Of a stretch of DNA of 64,000 bases, positions 7,550 through 17,175 are shown piece after piece (the first letter of the stretch is position 1; each line of letters begins with the position of its first letter). Below the pieces are notes generated by a model that saw only the letters and a program-made list of their open reading frames with translations, had not been told where the DNA came from and ran no database searches. A program made the position numbers and the translations under genes. Where the stretch lies: the NCBI RefSeq assembly GCF_014323725.1, contig NZ_JABVED010000001.1, positions 106,505 through 170,504 on the forward strand, written 5' to 3'. Source of the stretch: Actinokineospora xionganensis (GTDB lineage: Bacteria; Actinomycetota; Actinomycetes; Mycobacteriales; Pseudonocardiaceae).

Positions 7550-8895
7550 CCAGACGTGTCGTGGTCGTGGGGGCCGGGCCCGCGGGCGTCAGCGCCGCCC
7601 TCGCGGCCGCCGACGCGGGCGCCCAGGTCACCCTGGTGGACTCCGCGCCCACCGTCGGCGGCCAGTTCCACCGGCAGCCCGCGGGGGCCGGGCCGGACAA
7701 GGTCCCCGGCGGCAGCAGGCTCGTCGAGCACCCAAGGGTCCGCCTGCTGACCGACACCGTCGTCTGGACGGTCGAGCCACTCCACAGCGGACACCTCGTC
7801 CACGTCCGCACCGGCCAAGCCGACGGACCGGGCCGCCATGGCGAGGCACTGACCGCCGACGCCCTCGTCCTCGCCACCGGCGCCTACGACCGTGCCCTGC
7901 CGTTCCCCGGCTGGGACCTTCCCGGCGTCGTCACCGCGGGCGCCGCCCAAGCCCTCGCGAAGGGTCAGGGGATCGCGATCGGCGACCGCGTGCTCGTCGC
8001 GGGGACCGGTCCCTTCCTGCTGCCGGTCGCGCAGTCCCTGGTCGGGGTCGGCGCCCAAGTCGTGGAAGTGCTGGAGGCCAATGGCGGCATCCGCGGCTGG
8101 ACACCGTCCGCGCTCGTCGCCGGCCGGGGCAAGCTCGCCGAACTCGCGGGCTACGCCCGGCTGCTCGCCACTCACCGCGTTCCCTACCGGACCAGGCGAA
8201 CCGTGATCGCGGCTCACGGCGAGGACCGGGTCACCTCGGTGACCACCGCCGCGCTCGACCGTGAATGGCGCGTCAAGCCGGGGACCGAGCGTCGCCTGCC
8301 GGTCGACGCGGTCTGCGTGGGATTCGGCTTCACCCCGCAACTCGAACTCGCCGTCTCCGCGCGCTGCGAGCTGGTCGACGGGTTCGTCGAGGTGACACCC
8401 ACTCAGGAGACCTCGGTGCCCGGCGTGTTCGCCGCGGGCGAGCTGACCGGTATCGGCGGCGCCGACCTCGCCGCGGCGGAGGGCACCATCGCGGGCGCGT
8501 GCGCCGCGGGCCAGGCGATTCCCGAGGCGGCACTACGCAAAGCGCGCCGAGGCCGGACCTTCGCCGCCGGGCTGGCCAACGCCTACCCGGTCCGCCCGGG
8601 CTGGCGGACCTGGCCCGCCGACGACACCTTGGTCTGCCGGTGCGAGGAAGTCACCCTCGGCGCCCTGCGCACGGCCGCACGCGAGCGCGACGCGCTCGGT
8701 GTGCGGTCGCTCAAGCTGACCAGCCGCGTGGGTCTTGGCCTGTGCCAGGGCCGTGTCTGCGGACGCAACGCGGCCGAGTTGGCCGCCGGGTACACCGGCG
8801 GCCACTACGACCCCAGCGACACGGCCAGACGGCCGATCGCGGCACCACTGCGCCTCGGCGAACTCGCCGAGGACCCCGAGAAGGAGAACACGTGA
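7546..8895 (+). CDS. D-hydroxyproline dehydrogenase, NAD(P)/FAD-binding subunit (HcnB-like)
   Basis: A 449-residue pyridine-nucleotide-disulfide oxidoreductase-type flavoprotein. GAGPAGVSAA is at residue 9, GTGPFLLPVA (second dinucleotide site) near 163, and a BFD-like 2Fe-2S module at the C-terminus has CRCEE and CQGRVC. This is the large electron-transfer subunit of D-hydroxyproline/proline dehydrogenases. It overlaps the ferredoxin-like gene by four bases and the deaminase gene by four bases, indicating one transcript. The electron acceptor (quinone or oxygen) cannot be told from sequence. Confidence 0.87.
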   Translation: MTRRVVVVGAGPAGVSAALAAADAGAQVTLVDSAPTVGGQFHRQPAGAGPDKVPGGSRLVEHPRVRLLTDTVVWTVEPLHSGHLVHVRTGQADGPGRHGEALTADALVLATGAYDRALPFPGWDLPGVVTAGAAQALAKGQGIAIGDRVLVAGTGPFLLPVAQSLVGVGAQVVEVLEANGGIRGWTPSALVAGRGKLAELAGYARLLATHRVPYRTRRTVIAAHGEDRVTSVTTAALDREWRVKPGTERRLPVDAVCVGFGFTPQLELAVSARCELVDGFVEVTPTQETSVPGVFAAGELTGIGGADLAAAEGTIAGACAAGQAIPEAALRKARRGRTFAAGLANAYPVRPGWRTWPADDTLVCRCEEVTLGALRTAARERDALGVRSLKLTSRVGLGLCQGRVCGRNAAELAAGYTGGHYDPSDTARRPIAAPLRLGELAEDPEKENT

Positions 8896-9812
8896 CCCAG
8901 GAACGGCTCGACGGCGTGATCGTCGCCACCGCGCTGCCCTATGCCGAAGACCCGAAGGCGCCCGCGGGCCTGCGCCCGGACCTCGACCGCTACGCCGAGC
9001 ACTGCCAGTGGCTGGTGGCCAACGGCTGCCGCGGTGTCGGGCCGAACGGCTCACTCGGCGAGTACTCCTCGCTGACCGACGACGAGCGCAGGCAGGTCGC
9101 CCGTACCGCCATCGAGTCGGTCAAGGGCGCGGGCATCGTCGTTGTCGGCGTGCACGGCGCGGGCGCCCACCAGGCGCGGCACTGGGCCGAACTGGCCGCC
9201 GAGGACGGCGCCGACGGCGTGCTCTGCCTCCCGCCCACCATGTACCGGGCCAACCACGGCGAGGTGATCCACCACTTCACGGAGGTGGCGAAGGCCGGGT
9301 TGCCGATCATGGTCTACAACAACCCGATCGACACCAAGGTCGACCTGACCCCCGAACTGGTCGCCGAGATCGCCCAGATCGACAACGTCGTGGCGGTCAA
9401 GGAGTTCTCCGGCGACGTGCGCCGGGTGCTGCAGATCCGCGAGGCCGCCGACATCGCGGTGATCGCCGGGGCCGACGACGTCGTCCTGGAGAGCCTGCTG
9501 ATGGGCGCGACCGGCTGGTTCGCCGGGTTCCCCAACGTCTTCCCCGCCGAGTCCGCCCGCCTCTACTCCCTTGCCATGGAAGGCAAACTCGCGGAGGCTC
9601 GGGCACTCTACGAGCCGCTCGTGGCCGCGTTCCGGTGGGACTCGCGCACCGAGTTCGTCCAGTCGATCAAGTTCGGCATGGACGTGGTCGGCCGGTTCGG
9701 CGGACCGTGCCGCCCACCGCGCGGCCCGCTGGCCGACGAGCAGCGCGCCCAGTTGGAGAATGACATGCGCAAGGCCGTCGACTACCTCCACGCGAACCCC
9801 GTGGCGGCGTGA
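8892..9812 (+). CDS. DHDPS-family pyrroline-4-hydroxy-2-carboxylate deaminase
   Basis: A 306-residue Schiff-base class I aldolase-fold protein. The catalytic Lys lies in VVAVKEFSGD, the Tyr in MVYNNP, and the pyruvate-binding loop appears as GPNGSLGEYSSL instead of the GTTGE of true dihydrodipicolinate synthases. In bacterial hydroxyproline pathways this family converts 1-pyrroline-4-hydroxy-2-carboxylate to alpha-ketoglutarate semialdehyde plus ammonia. The flanking epimerase, dehydrogenase and semialdehyde dehydrogenase genes make this assignment far likelier than lysine synthesis. The GTG start overlaps the upstream stop. Confidence 0.87.
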   Translation: MTQERLDGVIVATALPYAEDPKAPAGLRPDLDRYAEHCQWLVANGCRGVGPNGSLGEYSSLTDDERRQVARTAIESVKGAGIVVVGVHGAGAHQARHWAELAAEDGADGVLCLPPTMYRANHGEVIHHFTEVAKAGLPIMVYNNPIDTKVDLTPELVAEIAQIDNVVAVKEFSGDVRRVLQIREAADIAVIAGADDVVLESLLMGATGWFAGFPNVFPAESARLYSLAMEGKLAEARALYEPLVAAFRWDSRTEFVQSIKFGMDVVGRFGGPCRPPRGPLADEQRAQLENDMRKAVDYLHANPVAA

Positions 9813-9813
9813 C

Positions 9814-10815
9814 ATGAGATCCGCCCGGTACTTCAGCGCCGTCGACTCGCACACCGAGGGCATGCCGACCCGGGTGATCACCGGCGGTGTCGGCGTCATC
9901 CCCGGCGCCACCATGTCGGCCCGCCGCGAGCACTTCATGGCCAACCTGGACCACCTGCGCGAGCTGCTGATGAACGAGCCACGCGGGCACTCCGCCATGA
10001 GCGGCGCGATCCTGCAGCCACCGACCCGGCCGGACGCCGACTGGGGCGTGCTCTACATCGAGGTGTCCGGCTGCCTGCCGATGTGCGGGCACGGGACGAT
10101 CGGTGTGGCCACGGTCCTGGTGGAGACCGGCATGGTCGAGGTGACCGAGCCGGTGACCACGGTCCGGCTCGACACCCCCGCGGGCCTGGTCCTCGCGGAG
10201 GTCGCCGTGCGTGACGGCCGCGCGGAGCACGTGACCGTGCGCAATGTCCCCGCGTACGCCCACGAACTCGACGCCACCGTCGACGTCCCCGGCTACGGCG
10301 AGGTGCGCTACGACCTGGCCTACGGTGGGAACTTCTACGCGATCATCCCGCTGGAATCGCTGGGCCTGCCGTTCGACCGCGCCGCCAAGGACCCGATCCT
10401 CACCGCTGGACTGTCCATCATGGACGCCATCAACGTCCGGCGCAGGCCCGTGCACGTCGCCGACCCGAGCATCAGCGGGTGCAAGCACGTCCAGTTCACC
10501 GCGCCGGGCCACGAAGGCAGCCACTCGCGCAACGCGATGGCGATCCACCCCGGCTGGTTCGACCGTTCTCCCTGCGGCACCGGGACTTGCGCCCGGATGG
10601 CCCAGTTGCACGCCCGCGGTGAGCTGAAGCTGGGGGAGGACTTCGTCAACGAGTCCCTCATCGGCACCCGCTTCACCGGCAGGCTGCTCGAGGAGGTCCC
10701 GATCGGCGACCGCCTCGGTGTCCTGCCCACGGTGACCGGCCGCGCCTGGATCACCGGCATGGGCCAGTACCTGCTCGATCCCGAAGACCCGTTCCCCAGG
10801 GGGTTCCAGCTGTGA
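9814..10815 (+). CDS. 4-hydroxyproline 2-epimerase (proline racemase family)
   Basis: A 333-residue proline racemase-fold enzyme. Both catalytic cysteines are present, one in MCGHGTIG and one in SPCGTGTCA, which points to a two-base epimerase or racemase and against the dehydratase branch, where one Cys is Thr. In this operon it would convert trans-4-hydroxy-L-proline to cis-4-hydroxy-D-proline, the substrate of the three-subunit dehydrogenase upstream. The ATG starts one base after the previous stop, and its own stop overlaps the ALDH start. A plain proline racemase is the main alternative. Confidence 0.88.
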   Translation: MRSARYFSAVDSHTEGMPTRVITGGVGVIPGATMSARREHFMANLDHLRELLMNEPRGHSAMSGAILQPPTRPDADWGVLYIEVSGCLPMCGHGTIGVATVLVETGMVEVTEPVTTVRLDTPAGLVLAEVAVRDGRAEHVTVRNVPAYAHELDATVDVPGYGEVRYDLAYGGNFYAIIPLESLGLPFDRAAKDPILTAGLSIMDAINVRRRPVHVADPSISGCKHVQFTAPGHEGSHSRNAMAIHPGWFDRSPCGTGTCARMAQLHARGELKLGEDFVNESLIGTRFTGRLLEEVPIGDRLGVLPTVTGRAWITGMGQYLLDPEDPFPRGFQL

Positions 10816-12182
10816 CCCGAGTCGTGTCCACGTCGCCGCAGCGGCCGTCGGACGTGGTCGCCGACGTGTCGGTGACCGAGCCCGGCGCCGTTCTCGCCGC
10901 CGCGGCCCAAGCCCGTGCCGCGCAACGGGAGTGGTCTTCGGCCGCCCCCGGTGTCCGGGCGGCGGCGCTGTCGGCGGTCGCCCAGGCGGTCGCCGACAAC
11001 GCCGCCGAGTTGGCCGCGCTCGCCGTGCGCGAGGTCGGCAAACCCGCCGCGGAGGCGGCGGGCGAGGTCGCCAGGACCATCGCGCTGCTGCGGTACTACG
11101 CCCAACAGGCGTTCGACCCGATCGGCGAGACCTACCCGACCGGCGCCGGTCTCGGGTTCACCGCGCGCAGGCCGCGCGGGGTGGCCGGGCTGATCACTGC
11201 GTGGAACTTCCCGCTGGCGATCCCGGTGTGGAAGTCCGCCCCCGCCCTGGCCTTCGGGAACGCCGTGCTGATCAAGCCGTCGCCGGACGCCACCGCGTGC
11301 GCCCTGCGGCTGGGCGAGCTGTTCGCCGCCCACCTGCCCGCGGGCCTGTTCTCCGTGCTGCCGGGAGCGGCGGCGACCGGCGCGGCCCTGGTGTCCTGTG
11401 TGGACGCCGTGTCGTTCACCGGATCGGGCGCGGTCGGGCGTGGCATCGCGATCGACGCCGCGCGACAGGGTATCCCCGCCCAGTGCGAGATGGGTGGGCT
11501 CTCGGCGACGATCGTGCTGCCCGACGCCGACCTCGACCGCGCGGCGACCGACATCGCCTACGCGGCGATGGGTTTCGCCGGACAGAAGTGCACCGCGACG
11601 AAGCGCGTGATCGTCGTGGGGGACAGCGGACCGCTGGGTGAGGCGCTCGCGAGCAGGATCGGCGACCTCGGATTCGGCGACCCCGCCGACCCCAAGGTCG
11701 TGGTCGGACCGGTGATCAGCGAACAGGCCCGCGACCGGGTGGCGGACGCGGTGGCCCACGCCCGCGCCGACGGCGGCCAGGTGGTGGCCTGCGGCACGCG
11801 AGCGGGTGACGACGGCTGGTTCGTGGGCCCGACCGTGATCGCCGGGTTGGCGCCGGACGCCGTGCTGAACCACGAAGAGGTCTTCGGCCCGATCGCCACG
11901 CTCACCTCCGTCCTGGATCTCGATGCCGCGTTGGCCATGGCGAACGGCACCGACTACGGGCTGGTCACGGCCATCTACACCGCCGACCTGGACGTCGCCC
12001 TGGCCGCCGCGGACCGCTGCGAGTCGGGGATGGTGAAGGTGAACGCGCCGACCGCGGGCGTCGACTTCCACCTGCCCTTCGGCGGTGAGAAGGACTCCGG
12101 CTACGGCGGCCGCGAACAGGGCAAGGCCGCGGCCGCTTTCTACACCTCCTCCCGCACAGTGCAGATCGGAGCGAACCGGTGA
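10812..12182 (+). CDS. Aldehyde dehydrogenase, probable alpha-ketoglutarate semialdehyde dehydrogenase
   Basis: A 456-residue NAD(P)-dependent aldehyde dehydrogenase. The catalytic Cys lies in GQKCTA, the general base Glu in CEMGG, and the nucleotide loop is FTGSGAVGRGI. The C-terminal FGGEKDSGYGGREQG is typical of the alpha-ketoglutarate-semialdehyde branch. It would complete hydroxyproline breakdown by oxidising 2,5-dioxopentanoate to alpha-ketoglutarate for the TCA cycle. GTG at 10812 overlaps the epimerase stop, and the next gene overlaps its stop. Specificity is inferred from operon context. Confidence 0.87.
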   Translation: MTRVVSTSPQRPSDVVADVSVTEPGAVLAAAAQARAAQREWSSAAPGVRAAALSAVAQAVADNAAELAALAVREVGKPAAEAAGEVARTIALLRYYAQQAFDPIGETYPTGAGLGFTARRPRGVAGLITAWNFPLAIPVWKSAPALAFGNAVLIKPSPDATACALRLGELFAAHLPAGLFSVLPGAAATGAALVSCVDAVSFTGSGAVGRGIAIDAARQGIPAQCEMGGLSATIVLPDADLDRAATDIAYAAMGFAGQKCTATKRVIVVGDSGPLGEALASRIGDLGFGDPADPKVVVGPVISEQARDRVADAVAHARADGGQVVACGTRAGDDGWFVGPTVIAGLAPDAVLNHEEVFGPIATLTSVLDLDAALAMANGTDYGLVTAIYTADLDVALAAADRCESGMVKVNAPTAGVDFHLPFGGEKDSGYGGREQGKAAAAFYTSSRTVQIGANR

Positions 12183-13585
12183 CCCGCCCCGCGCGACGCG
12201 ACCCCAGCAGGCTCGTCGAGGCGACCGGCTTCCGCGACTTCGTCAGCTCGGGTTGGGGACCCGGCGACCGGGAGGTGCGCCTGCCCGGCGGCGCCGCCCA
12301 GGCCGCACGGGACCACCGGCAGCGGCTCACCGATGCCCTGCCGGGCAAGCGAATCGTGGTCGCGGCAGGCTGGGCGCCGGTACGGGCCAACGACACCGAC
12401 TACGGCTTCCGCCCGGACAGCGACTTCGCGTGGCTGACCGGCTGCAACGCCGAGGGCGCGGTGCTCGTGCTGCGGCCGGGGCACGACGCGGAACTGTTCC
12501 TGCGTGAGCCCGCGGGCCCGGACGAACCCGACTTCTTCGCGAACGCCCGCGACGGCGAACTCTGGATCGGCCCGTCACCTGGGCTCACCGAGTGGTCTGA
12601 GGCGCTCGGCCTGCGGTGCCGGTCGCTGGAGGAACTGCCGTCCGCGGTCCGGGGCAGGCTCCCGGAGATGCTCACGACCCCAGGTGTGGACCCGCTTCTG
12701 GACGCCTTGGTCCCCGGCGCGCCCTGCGGAGAGCTGCGCCGCACGCTCGCGGAGTTGCGGCGGATCAAGGACGACTGGGAGATCGGCCAGCTGCGCCACG
12801 CGGTCGACGCGACCATCCGTGGTTTCGAGGACGTGGCCGGGGAACTCCCCACCGCGGTCAAGGGCGGCGGTGAGCGGTGGTTGCAGGGCACTTTCGATCG
12901 CCGGGCCCGAACCGAGGGCAACGGCGTCGGCTACGCCTCGATCGTCGCGGCCGGTCCGCACGCGCCCGTGCTCCACTGGGTGCGCAACGATGGCGCGGTG
13001 CCGGAGGAGTCGCTGCTGCTGCTCGACGCGGGTGTCGAGGTCGACACCCTCTACACCGCCGACATCACCCGCACACTTCCCGTGTCGGGGGAGTACAGCC
13101 AGGTCCAGCGCCAGGTCTACGACCTTGTGCTGACGGCCCACCACGTCGCGCTGGCCGAAGTCCGCCCCGGCGCGGGCTACGGCGCGTTCCACACCGCCGC
13201 GATGCGGGTGCTGGCACAGGGCCTGCACGACTGGGGCTTGCTGCCCGTGTCGGTGGACGAGTCCCTGGAGATCGGCAACCAGCACCACCGCCGCTACATC
13301 GTATGCGGGGTCGGGCACTTCCTCGGTCTGGATGTGCACGACTGCGCCCATTCCTCGGCGGAGATGTACCACGACGGGGTGCTCGAGGAGGGCATGGCGC
13401 TGGCGGTGGAGCCAGGTCTTTACTTCCACCCCAACGATCTGACCGTCCCACCGGAGCTGCGTGGGATCGGTGTGCGGATCGAGGACAACGTCGTGGTGAC
13501 CGCTCAGGGCATCGAGGTGTTGTCCGCGGCATTGCCGACCACGCCCGACGAGTTGGAGGCGTGGGTTCGCGGCTGTCAGGGCTGA
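12179..13585 (+). CDS. M24 metallopeptidase, Xaa-Pro aminopeptidase type
   Basis: A 468-residue protein with an N-terminal AMP_N domain (about 40-180) and a C-terminal pita-bread peptidase. Metal ligands are visible as Asp in LLLDAGVE, Asp in YTADITRT, His in GVGHFLGLDVHD, Glu in AVEPGLY and Glu in RIEDN. The family removes residues next to proline, which fits the turnover of Gly-Pro-Hyp-rich collagen peptides. As last gene of the hydroxyproline operon (GTG overlaps the ALDH stop) it links peptide trimming to Hyp oxidation. Its 3' end overlaps the convergent LysR gene by 10 bases. Confidence 0.87.
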   Translation: MTRPARRDPSRLVEATGFRDFVSSGWGPGDREVRLPGGAAQAARDHRQRLTDALPGKRIVVAAGWAPVRANDTDYGFRPDSDFAWLTGCNAEGAVLVLRPGHDAELFLREPAGPDEPDFFANARDGELWIGPSPGLTEWSEALGLRCRSLEELPSAVRGRLPEMLTTPGVDPLLDALVPGAPCGELRRTLAELRRIKDDWEIGQLRHAVDATIRGFEDVAGELPTAVKGGGERWLQGTFDRRARTEGNGVGYASIVAAGPHAPVLHWVRNDGAVPEESLLLLDAGVEVDTLYTADITRTLPVSGEYSQVQRQVYDLVLTAHHVALAEVRPGAGYGAFHTAAMRVLAQGLHDWGLLPVSVDESLEIGNQHHRRYIVCGVGHFLGLDVHDCAHSSAEMYHDGVLEEGMALAVEPGLYFHPNDLTVPPELRGIGVRIEDNVVVTAQGIEVLSAALPTTPDELEAWVRGCQG

Positions 13586-14556
13586 GTGATGGGCTGCGGC
13601 TGGTTCAGCCTTGGGTGAACTTCCGGGTGCGCGAGCCACCACGGGCGGAACACCGGACTCTCCAGGGCGTGGTGGGTGTAGGCGGCGGCGGAGGCCTCGT
13701 GGATTCGGTCGACCTGGCTCTCCGTCAGCCTTTCCCGCCGCCAGGCCAGGACCAGGCGCATCCGCATCGGCTCGTCGGCGAGCGGGCGGACGACCAGGCC
13801 GGGGCAGCCGATCGACGTCGGCTCGACCAGTTGCACCGCCTGGCCTGACCGGATCAGCTGCCTGCCACCGCCGCTGGGCACCTCGAACCGGATCCGGGGC
13901 ACGAAACCCGCCTTGCGGCAGGCCGCGCGCAACGTGGCCAGCGATCCGTCGTCGGCGCCTGGCGGGCAGATCCAGGAGTCGTCGGCCAGATCCGCCAAGT
14001 GAATCTCCGGCAGACCCGCGGACGCGTGGGTCTGCGCGACCGCCACGAACACCGGGACACGCGGCACCAGGGTCCGGTACATCACCTGCGGGCCAAGCGG
14101 AACGTCCTTGTCGTCGGACATGCCGATGAGGGCCGCGTCGAGCCTGCCGTGGGTGAGCGAGTGGGCGAGCATCGTGCTCGACGGCTCCACCTGCAGCCTG
14201 ACCTCGGCTTCCGGCAGCACCGCGTCCAGCCGGGAGACCAGGGTGGCGACGCACTCCATGTGCGCCGAACCCAGGCGCAGCACGGATTGGGCGTTGGGGC
14301 GCACCAGGTCGGCGCTGAACGCGTCGAGCTCGACCAGCAGTACCCGGGCCCGGCCCAGGACGCGTTCGCCCAGGGCGGTGGGCTCGGTTCCGGTGCGGCT
14401 GCGGAGGAACAGCTGCCCGCCCACCGACCGCTCGACGCGCTGCAGCAGCAGGGTGAGCGACGGCTGGGACACTCCGAGGGCGGACGCGGCCTGGGAGAGG
14501 CTGCCGGTCTCCGCGATAGCGCAAATGGCCCTCAGGTGCCGGAACTCCAGGTCCAT
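13576..14556 (-). CDS. LysR-family transcriptional regulator
   Basis: A 326-residue LysR protein. The winged helix-turn-helix at the N-terminus reads AETGSLSQAASALGVSQPSL and is followed by an effector-binding domain. I start at ATG 14556 (MDLEFRHL); a TTG two codons earlier is possible. TATAGT on the minus strand at 14570-14565 lies only 8 bases from this ATG, so the mRNA may be leaderless. The gene is convergent with the hydroxyproline operon and divergent from the collagenase, so it is placed to control either; the collagenase promoter is the nearer target. Confidence 0.85.
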   Translation of the reverse strand: MDLEFRHLRAICAIAETGSLSQAASALGVSQPSLTLLLQRVERSVGGQLFLRSRTGTEPTALGERVLGRARVLLVELDAFSADLVRPNAQSVLRLGSAHMECVATLVSRLDAVLPEAEVRLQVEPSSTMLAHSLTHGRLDAALIGMSDDKDVPLGPQVMYRTLVPRVPVFVAVAQTHASAGLPEIHLADLADDSWICPPGADDGSLATLRAACRKAGFVPRIRFEVPSGGGRQLIRSGQAVQLVEPTSIGCPGLVVRPLADEPMRMRLVLAWRRERLTESQVDRIHEASAAAYTHHALESPVFRPWWLAHPEVHPRLNQPQPITQP

Positions 14557-14707
14557 AAGCAAAGACTATAGAGCCAAATCATTACCAGCGGATCCCTGTC
14601 GGTGTGACTCTCCCTCAATGCGCGATGACGTTGCCACCCAAGGAGGATCTCCGTTCGCGCGAGTCATCCACCCTGCACACCGAATCCCGCACCGGAGACA
14701 CAACGTG

Positions 14708-17155
14708 ATGAGTTCTCATCCGCGACGAGGGTTGATCCTGCTGACCCTGCTCGCCACTTTGAGCTTACCCGCCCCGACCGCCGCCGCCGCCGCACCTGAG
14801 CGCCTGCCCGCCCCCGCCGCGGCAACGCCCCCGCCGGTCGCCGAGTCCCACGGCACGGCCCGTGAGTCGAGGACACCGACCCCGCTCAAGGACCGCGGTC
14901 CCATCCCGGCCACCGCCACGTGCGACAGCGGTGTGCAGTCCGCCGCGGCCTGCGACCCGGCGGGGTTCGCCAGCCGGACGGGGGTCGCCCTGGTCCAGCA
15001 CATCCGCTCGTCGACCCTGGACTGCGTCAACTCGCTGTTCACCCTCACCGGAAGCACGGCCACCGGAGCCTTCCGTGAACCCCAGATGGTGAGCGTCGCG
15101 TACGGACTGCGGGACAACGCCACCGCCTACCCCGGCGACAACTCCACCGCGACCGGACAGCTCGTCCTCTACTTGCGCGCCGGATACTTCGTCCAGTGGT
15201 ACAACCCCGATGTGGTCGGGAACTACGGTCCGACCTTGCGCACCGCCATCCAGACGGCGCTGGACACCTTCTACGGCAACGCGCGTGCGTTCACCGTCAG
15301 CGAGGCCAACGGCGCCACGCTGTCCGAGGCGGTGACCCTGATTGACAGCGCGCGGGAGAACGCGCGCTACCTGTGGGTCGTGCGTCGCCTGCTTTCCAGC
15401 TACACCAGCGCTTATGACGCCTACCCGTCGATGGTGTCGGCGGTGAACGGTGTCTACACAGTACTCTTCCGCGGTCACTACCTGCCCGCGTTCGTCTCCG
15501 CGGTGCAGAGCGACCCGGCGGTCATCGACTCGCTCAACGCTTTCGCGTCGGCACACCTGAACCTGCTCGGCACCAACCGTGCGTACCTGACGACCAACGC
15601 GGGCCGGGAACTGAGTCGCTTCCTGCAGCACGACGCGCTGCGGGCCATGGTTCGACCGCTCGCCAAGGGCCTACTCGACCGCAGCTCGATCACCGGCCCG
15701 ACCGGCGGGCTGTGGATCGGTGTCGCGGAGATGGCGGACGCCTACGACAAGGCCAACTGCGCCTACTACGACGTGTGCGACCTGGCGGCCCGGCTCAACG
15801 CCGCGATCCTGCCGATCACCCACACCTGTTCGTCGGCGCTGCGGATCCGCGCGCAGGCCATGACCGCGGCGGAACTGTCGGCCTCCTGCACCAGCCTGGC
15901 CAACCAGGACGCGTTCTTCCACCGCGTGGTCAACGACCCAGGCCCGGTCGCGAACGACCGCAACACCACCCTGGAGGTGGTGGTCTACGACTCAAGCGCG
16001 GACTACAAGACCTACGCGGGCACGATGTTCGACATCGACACCAACAACGGCGGCATATACATCGAGGGCGATCCCGCCGCCGCCGGCAACGTCGCGCGCT
16101 TCATCGCCTACGAGGCGCAATGGCTGCGACCGACGTTCGAGGTGTGGAACCTCAACCACGAGTACACCCACTACCTCGACGGCCGCTACAACATGTTCGG
16201 CGACTTCCCGACCACCGTCAGCACCCCCACGGTGTGGTGGATCGAGGGCGTCGCGGAGTACGTCTCCTGGTCGTACCGCAACCTGACGAACACCGCGGCC
16301 ACCGCCGAGGCGGCCAAGAAGACCTACCCGCTGAGCACCCTGTTCGACACCACCTACGACCACGACTCGACCCGGGTGTACCGCTGGGGCTACCTTGCCG
16401 TCCGGTACATGATGCAGTCGCACCCGGCTGACATGACCACCGTCCTCGGCCACTACCGCGCGGGCAACTACACCGCGGCCCGCACGTACCTGAAGAACAC
16501 GATCGGCACCCGTTACGACGCCGACTGGAACACCTGGCTCACCGCCTGCGCGGCGGGCGACTGCGGCAGCGGCAACCGCCCGCCGACGGCCGACTTCACC
16601 CACACCGTGACCGGCCTGACCGCCGCGTTCACCGACCGCTCCACCGACCCGGACGGCACGGTCGCGACCCGCCGCTGGGATTTCGGTGACGGCGGCACCG
16701 CCACCGCCACCGCCCCGACCCGTACCTACACGGCGGCGGGCACCTACACCGTCCGCCTCACCGTCACCGACGACAAAGGCGCCTCCGCGACCACCACCCG
16801 CTCGGTCACCGTGACGGCGGCGCTTCCTGAATGCACCAATACCGACATACGCGCGCTGGGCAAGAACTGCCAGCGCGCCAACCGATCCGCGGCGAACTCC
16901 GGGTACGACTACATGTACTTGCTGGTTCCCGCGGGCACCACCCGACTACGAATCACGTCGACTGGCGGATCAGGCAACTGCGACCTGTACTACAGCCGGA
17001 CCGGCTGGGCCACCACGACCACGGCCACACAGAGCTCGGTCACCAGCACCAACAACGAGTCCGTCGTGGTGGCGAACCCACCCTCGGGCTATGTGTACAT
17101 CAGCTTGATGGGATCGACCGCCTGCTCGGGTGTCACCGTTGCCACGAGGTATTAG
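14708..17155 (+). CDS. Secreted M9-type microbial collagenase
   Basis: An 815-residue exported metalloprotease. It has an N-terminal signal peptide (hydrophobic stretch ending in APTAAAAA), an N-terminal M9 domain (about 70-380), then a gluzincin catalytic domain with HEYTH at about residue 484 and the third zinc ligand in IEGVAEY about 30 residues on. A PKD domain follows (NRPPTADF to TRSVTVTA, about 625-705), then a pre-peptidase C-terminal domain (about 710-815), both known collagen-binding modules. ATG 14708 follows GGAG at 14694-14697. It would supply Hyp-rich peptides to the catabolic operon beside it. Confidence 0.9.
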   Translation: MSSHPRRGLILLTLLATLSLPAPTAAAAAPERLPAPAAATPPPVAESHGTARESRTPTPLKDRGPIPATATCDSGVQSAAACDPAGFASRTGVALVQHIRSSTLDCVNSLFTLTGSTATGAFREPQMVSVAYGLRDNATAYPGDNSTATGQLVLYLRAGYFVQWYNPDVVGNYGPTLRTAIQTALDTFYGNARAFTVSEANGATLSEAVTLIDSARENARYLWVVRRLLSSYTSAYDAYPSMVSAVNGVYTVLFRGHYLPAFVSAVQSDPAVIDSLNAFASAHLNLLGTNRAYLTTNAGRELSRFLQHDALRAMVRPLAKGLLDRSSITGPTGGLWIGVAEMADAYDKANCAYYDVCDLAARLNAAILPITHTCSSALRIRAQAMTAAELSASCTSLANQDAFFHRVVNDPGPVANDRNTTLEVVVYDSSADYKTYAGTMFDIDTNNGGIYIEGDPAAAGNVARFIAYEAQWLRPTFEVWNLNHEYTHYLDGRYNMFGDFPTTVSTPTVWWIEGVAEYVSWSYRNLTNTAATAEAAKKTYPLSTLFDTTYDHDSTRVYRWGYLAVRYMMQSHPADMTTVLGHYRAGNYTAARTYLKNTIGTRYDADWNTWLTACAAGDCGSGNRPPTADFTHTVTGLTAAFTDRSTDPDGTVATRRWDFGDGGTATATAPTRTYTAAGTYTVRLTVTDDKGASATTTRSVTVTAALPECTNTDIRALGKNCQRANRSAANSGYDYMYLLVPAGTTRLRITSTGGSGNCDLYYSRTGWATTTTATQSSVTSTNNESVVVANPPSGYVYISLMGSTACSGVTVATRY

Positions 17156-17175
17156 CGAACGGATAGGGGATATGG

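Noticed and set aside
8892-9812. Lysine-pathway dihydrodipicolinate synthase
   Set aside because: The pyruvate-loop sequence differs from true DapA and every neighbour belongs to hydroxyproline breakdown.
10335-12071. 578-codon open frame opposite the epimerase and aldehyde dehydrogenase genes
   Set aside because: Mirror of strongly coding plus-strand genes; composition (Gly/Arg/His) is typical of antisense frames in high-GC DNA.
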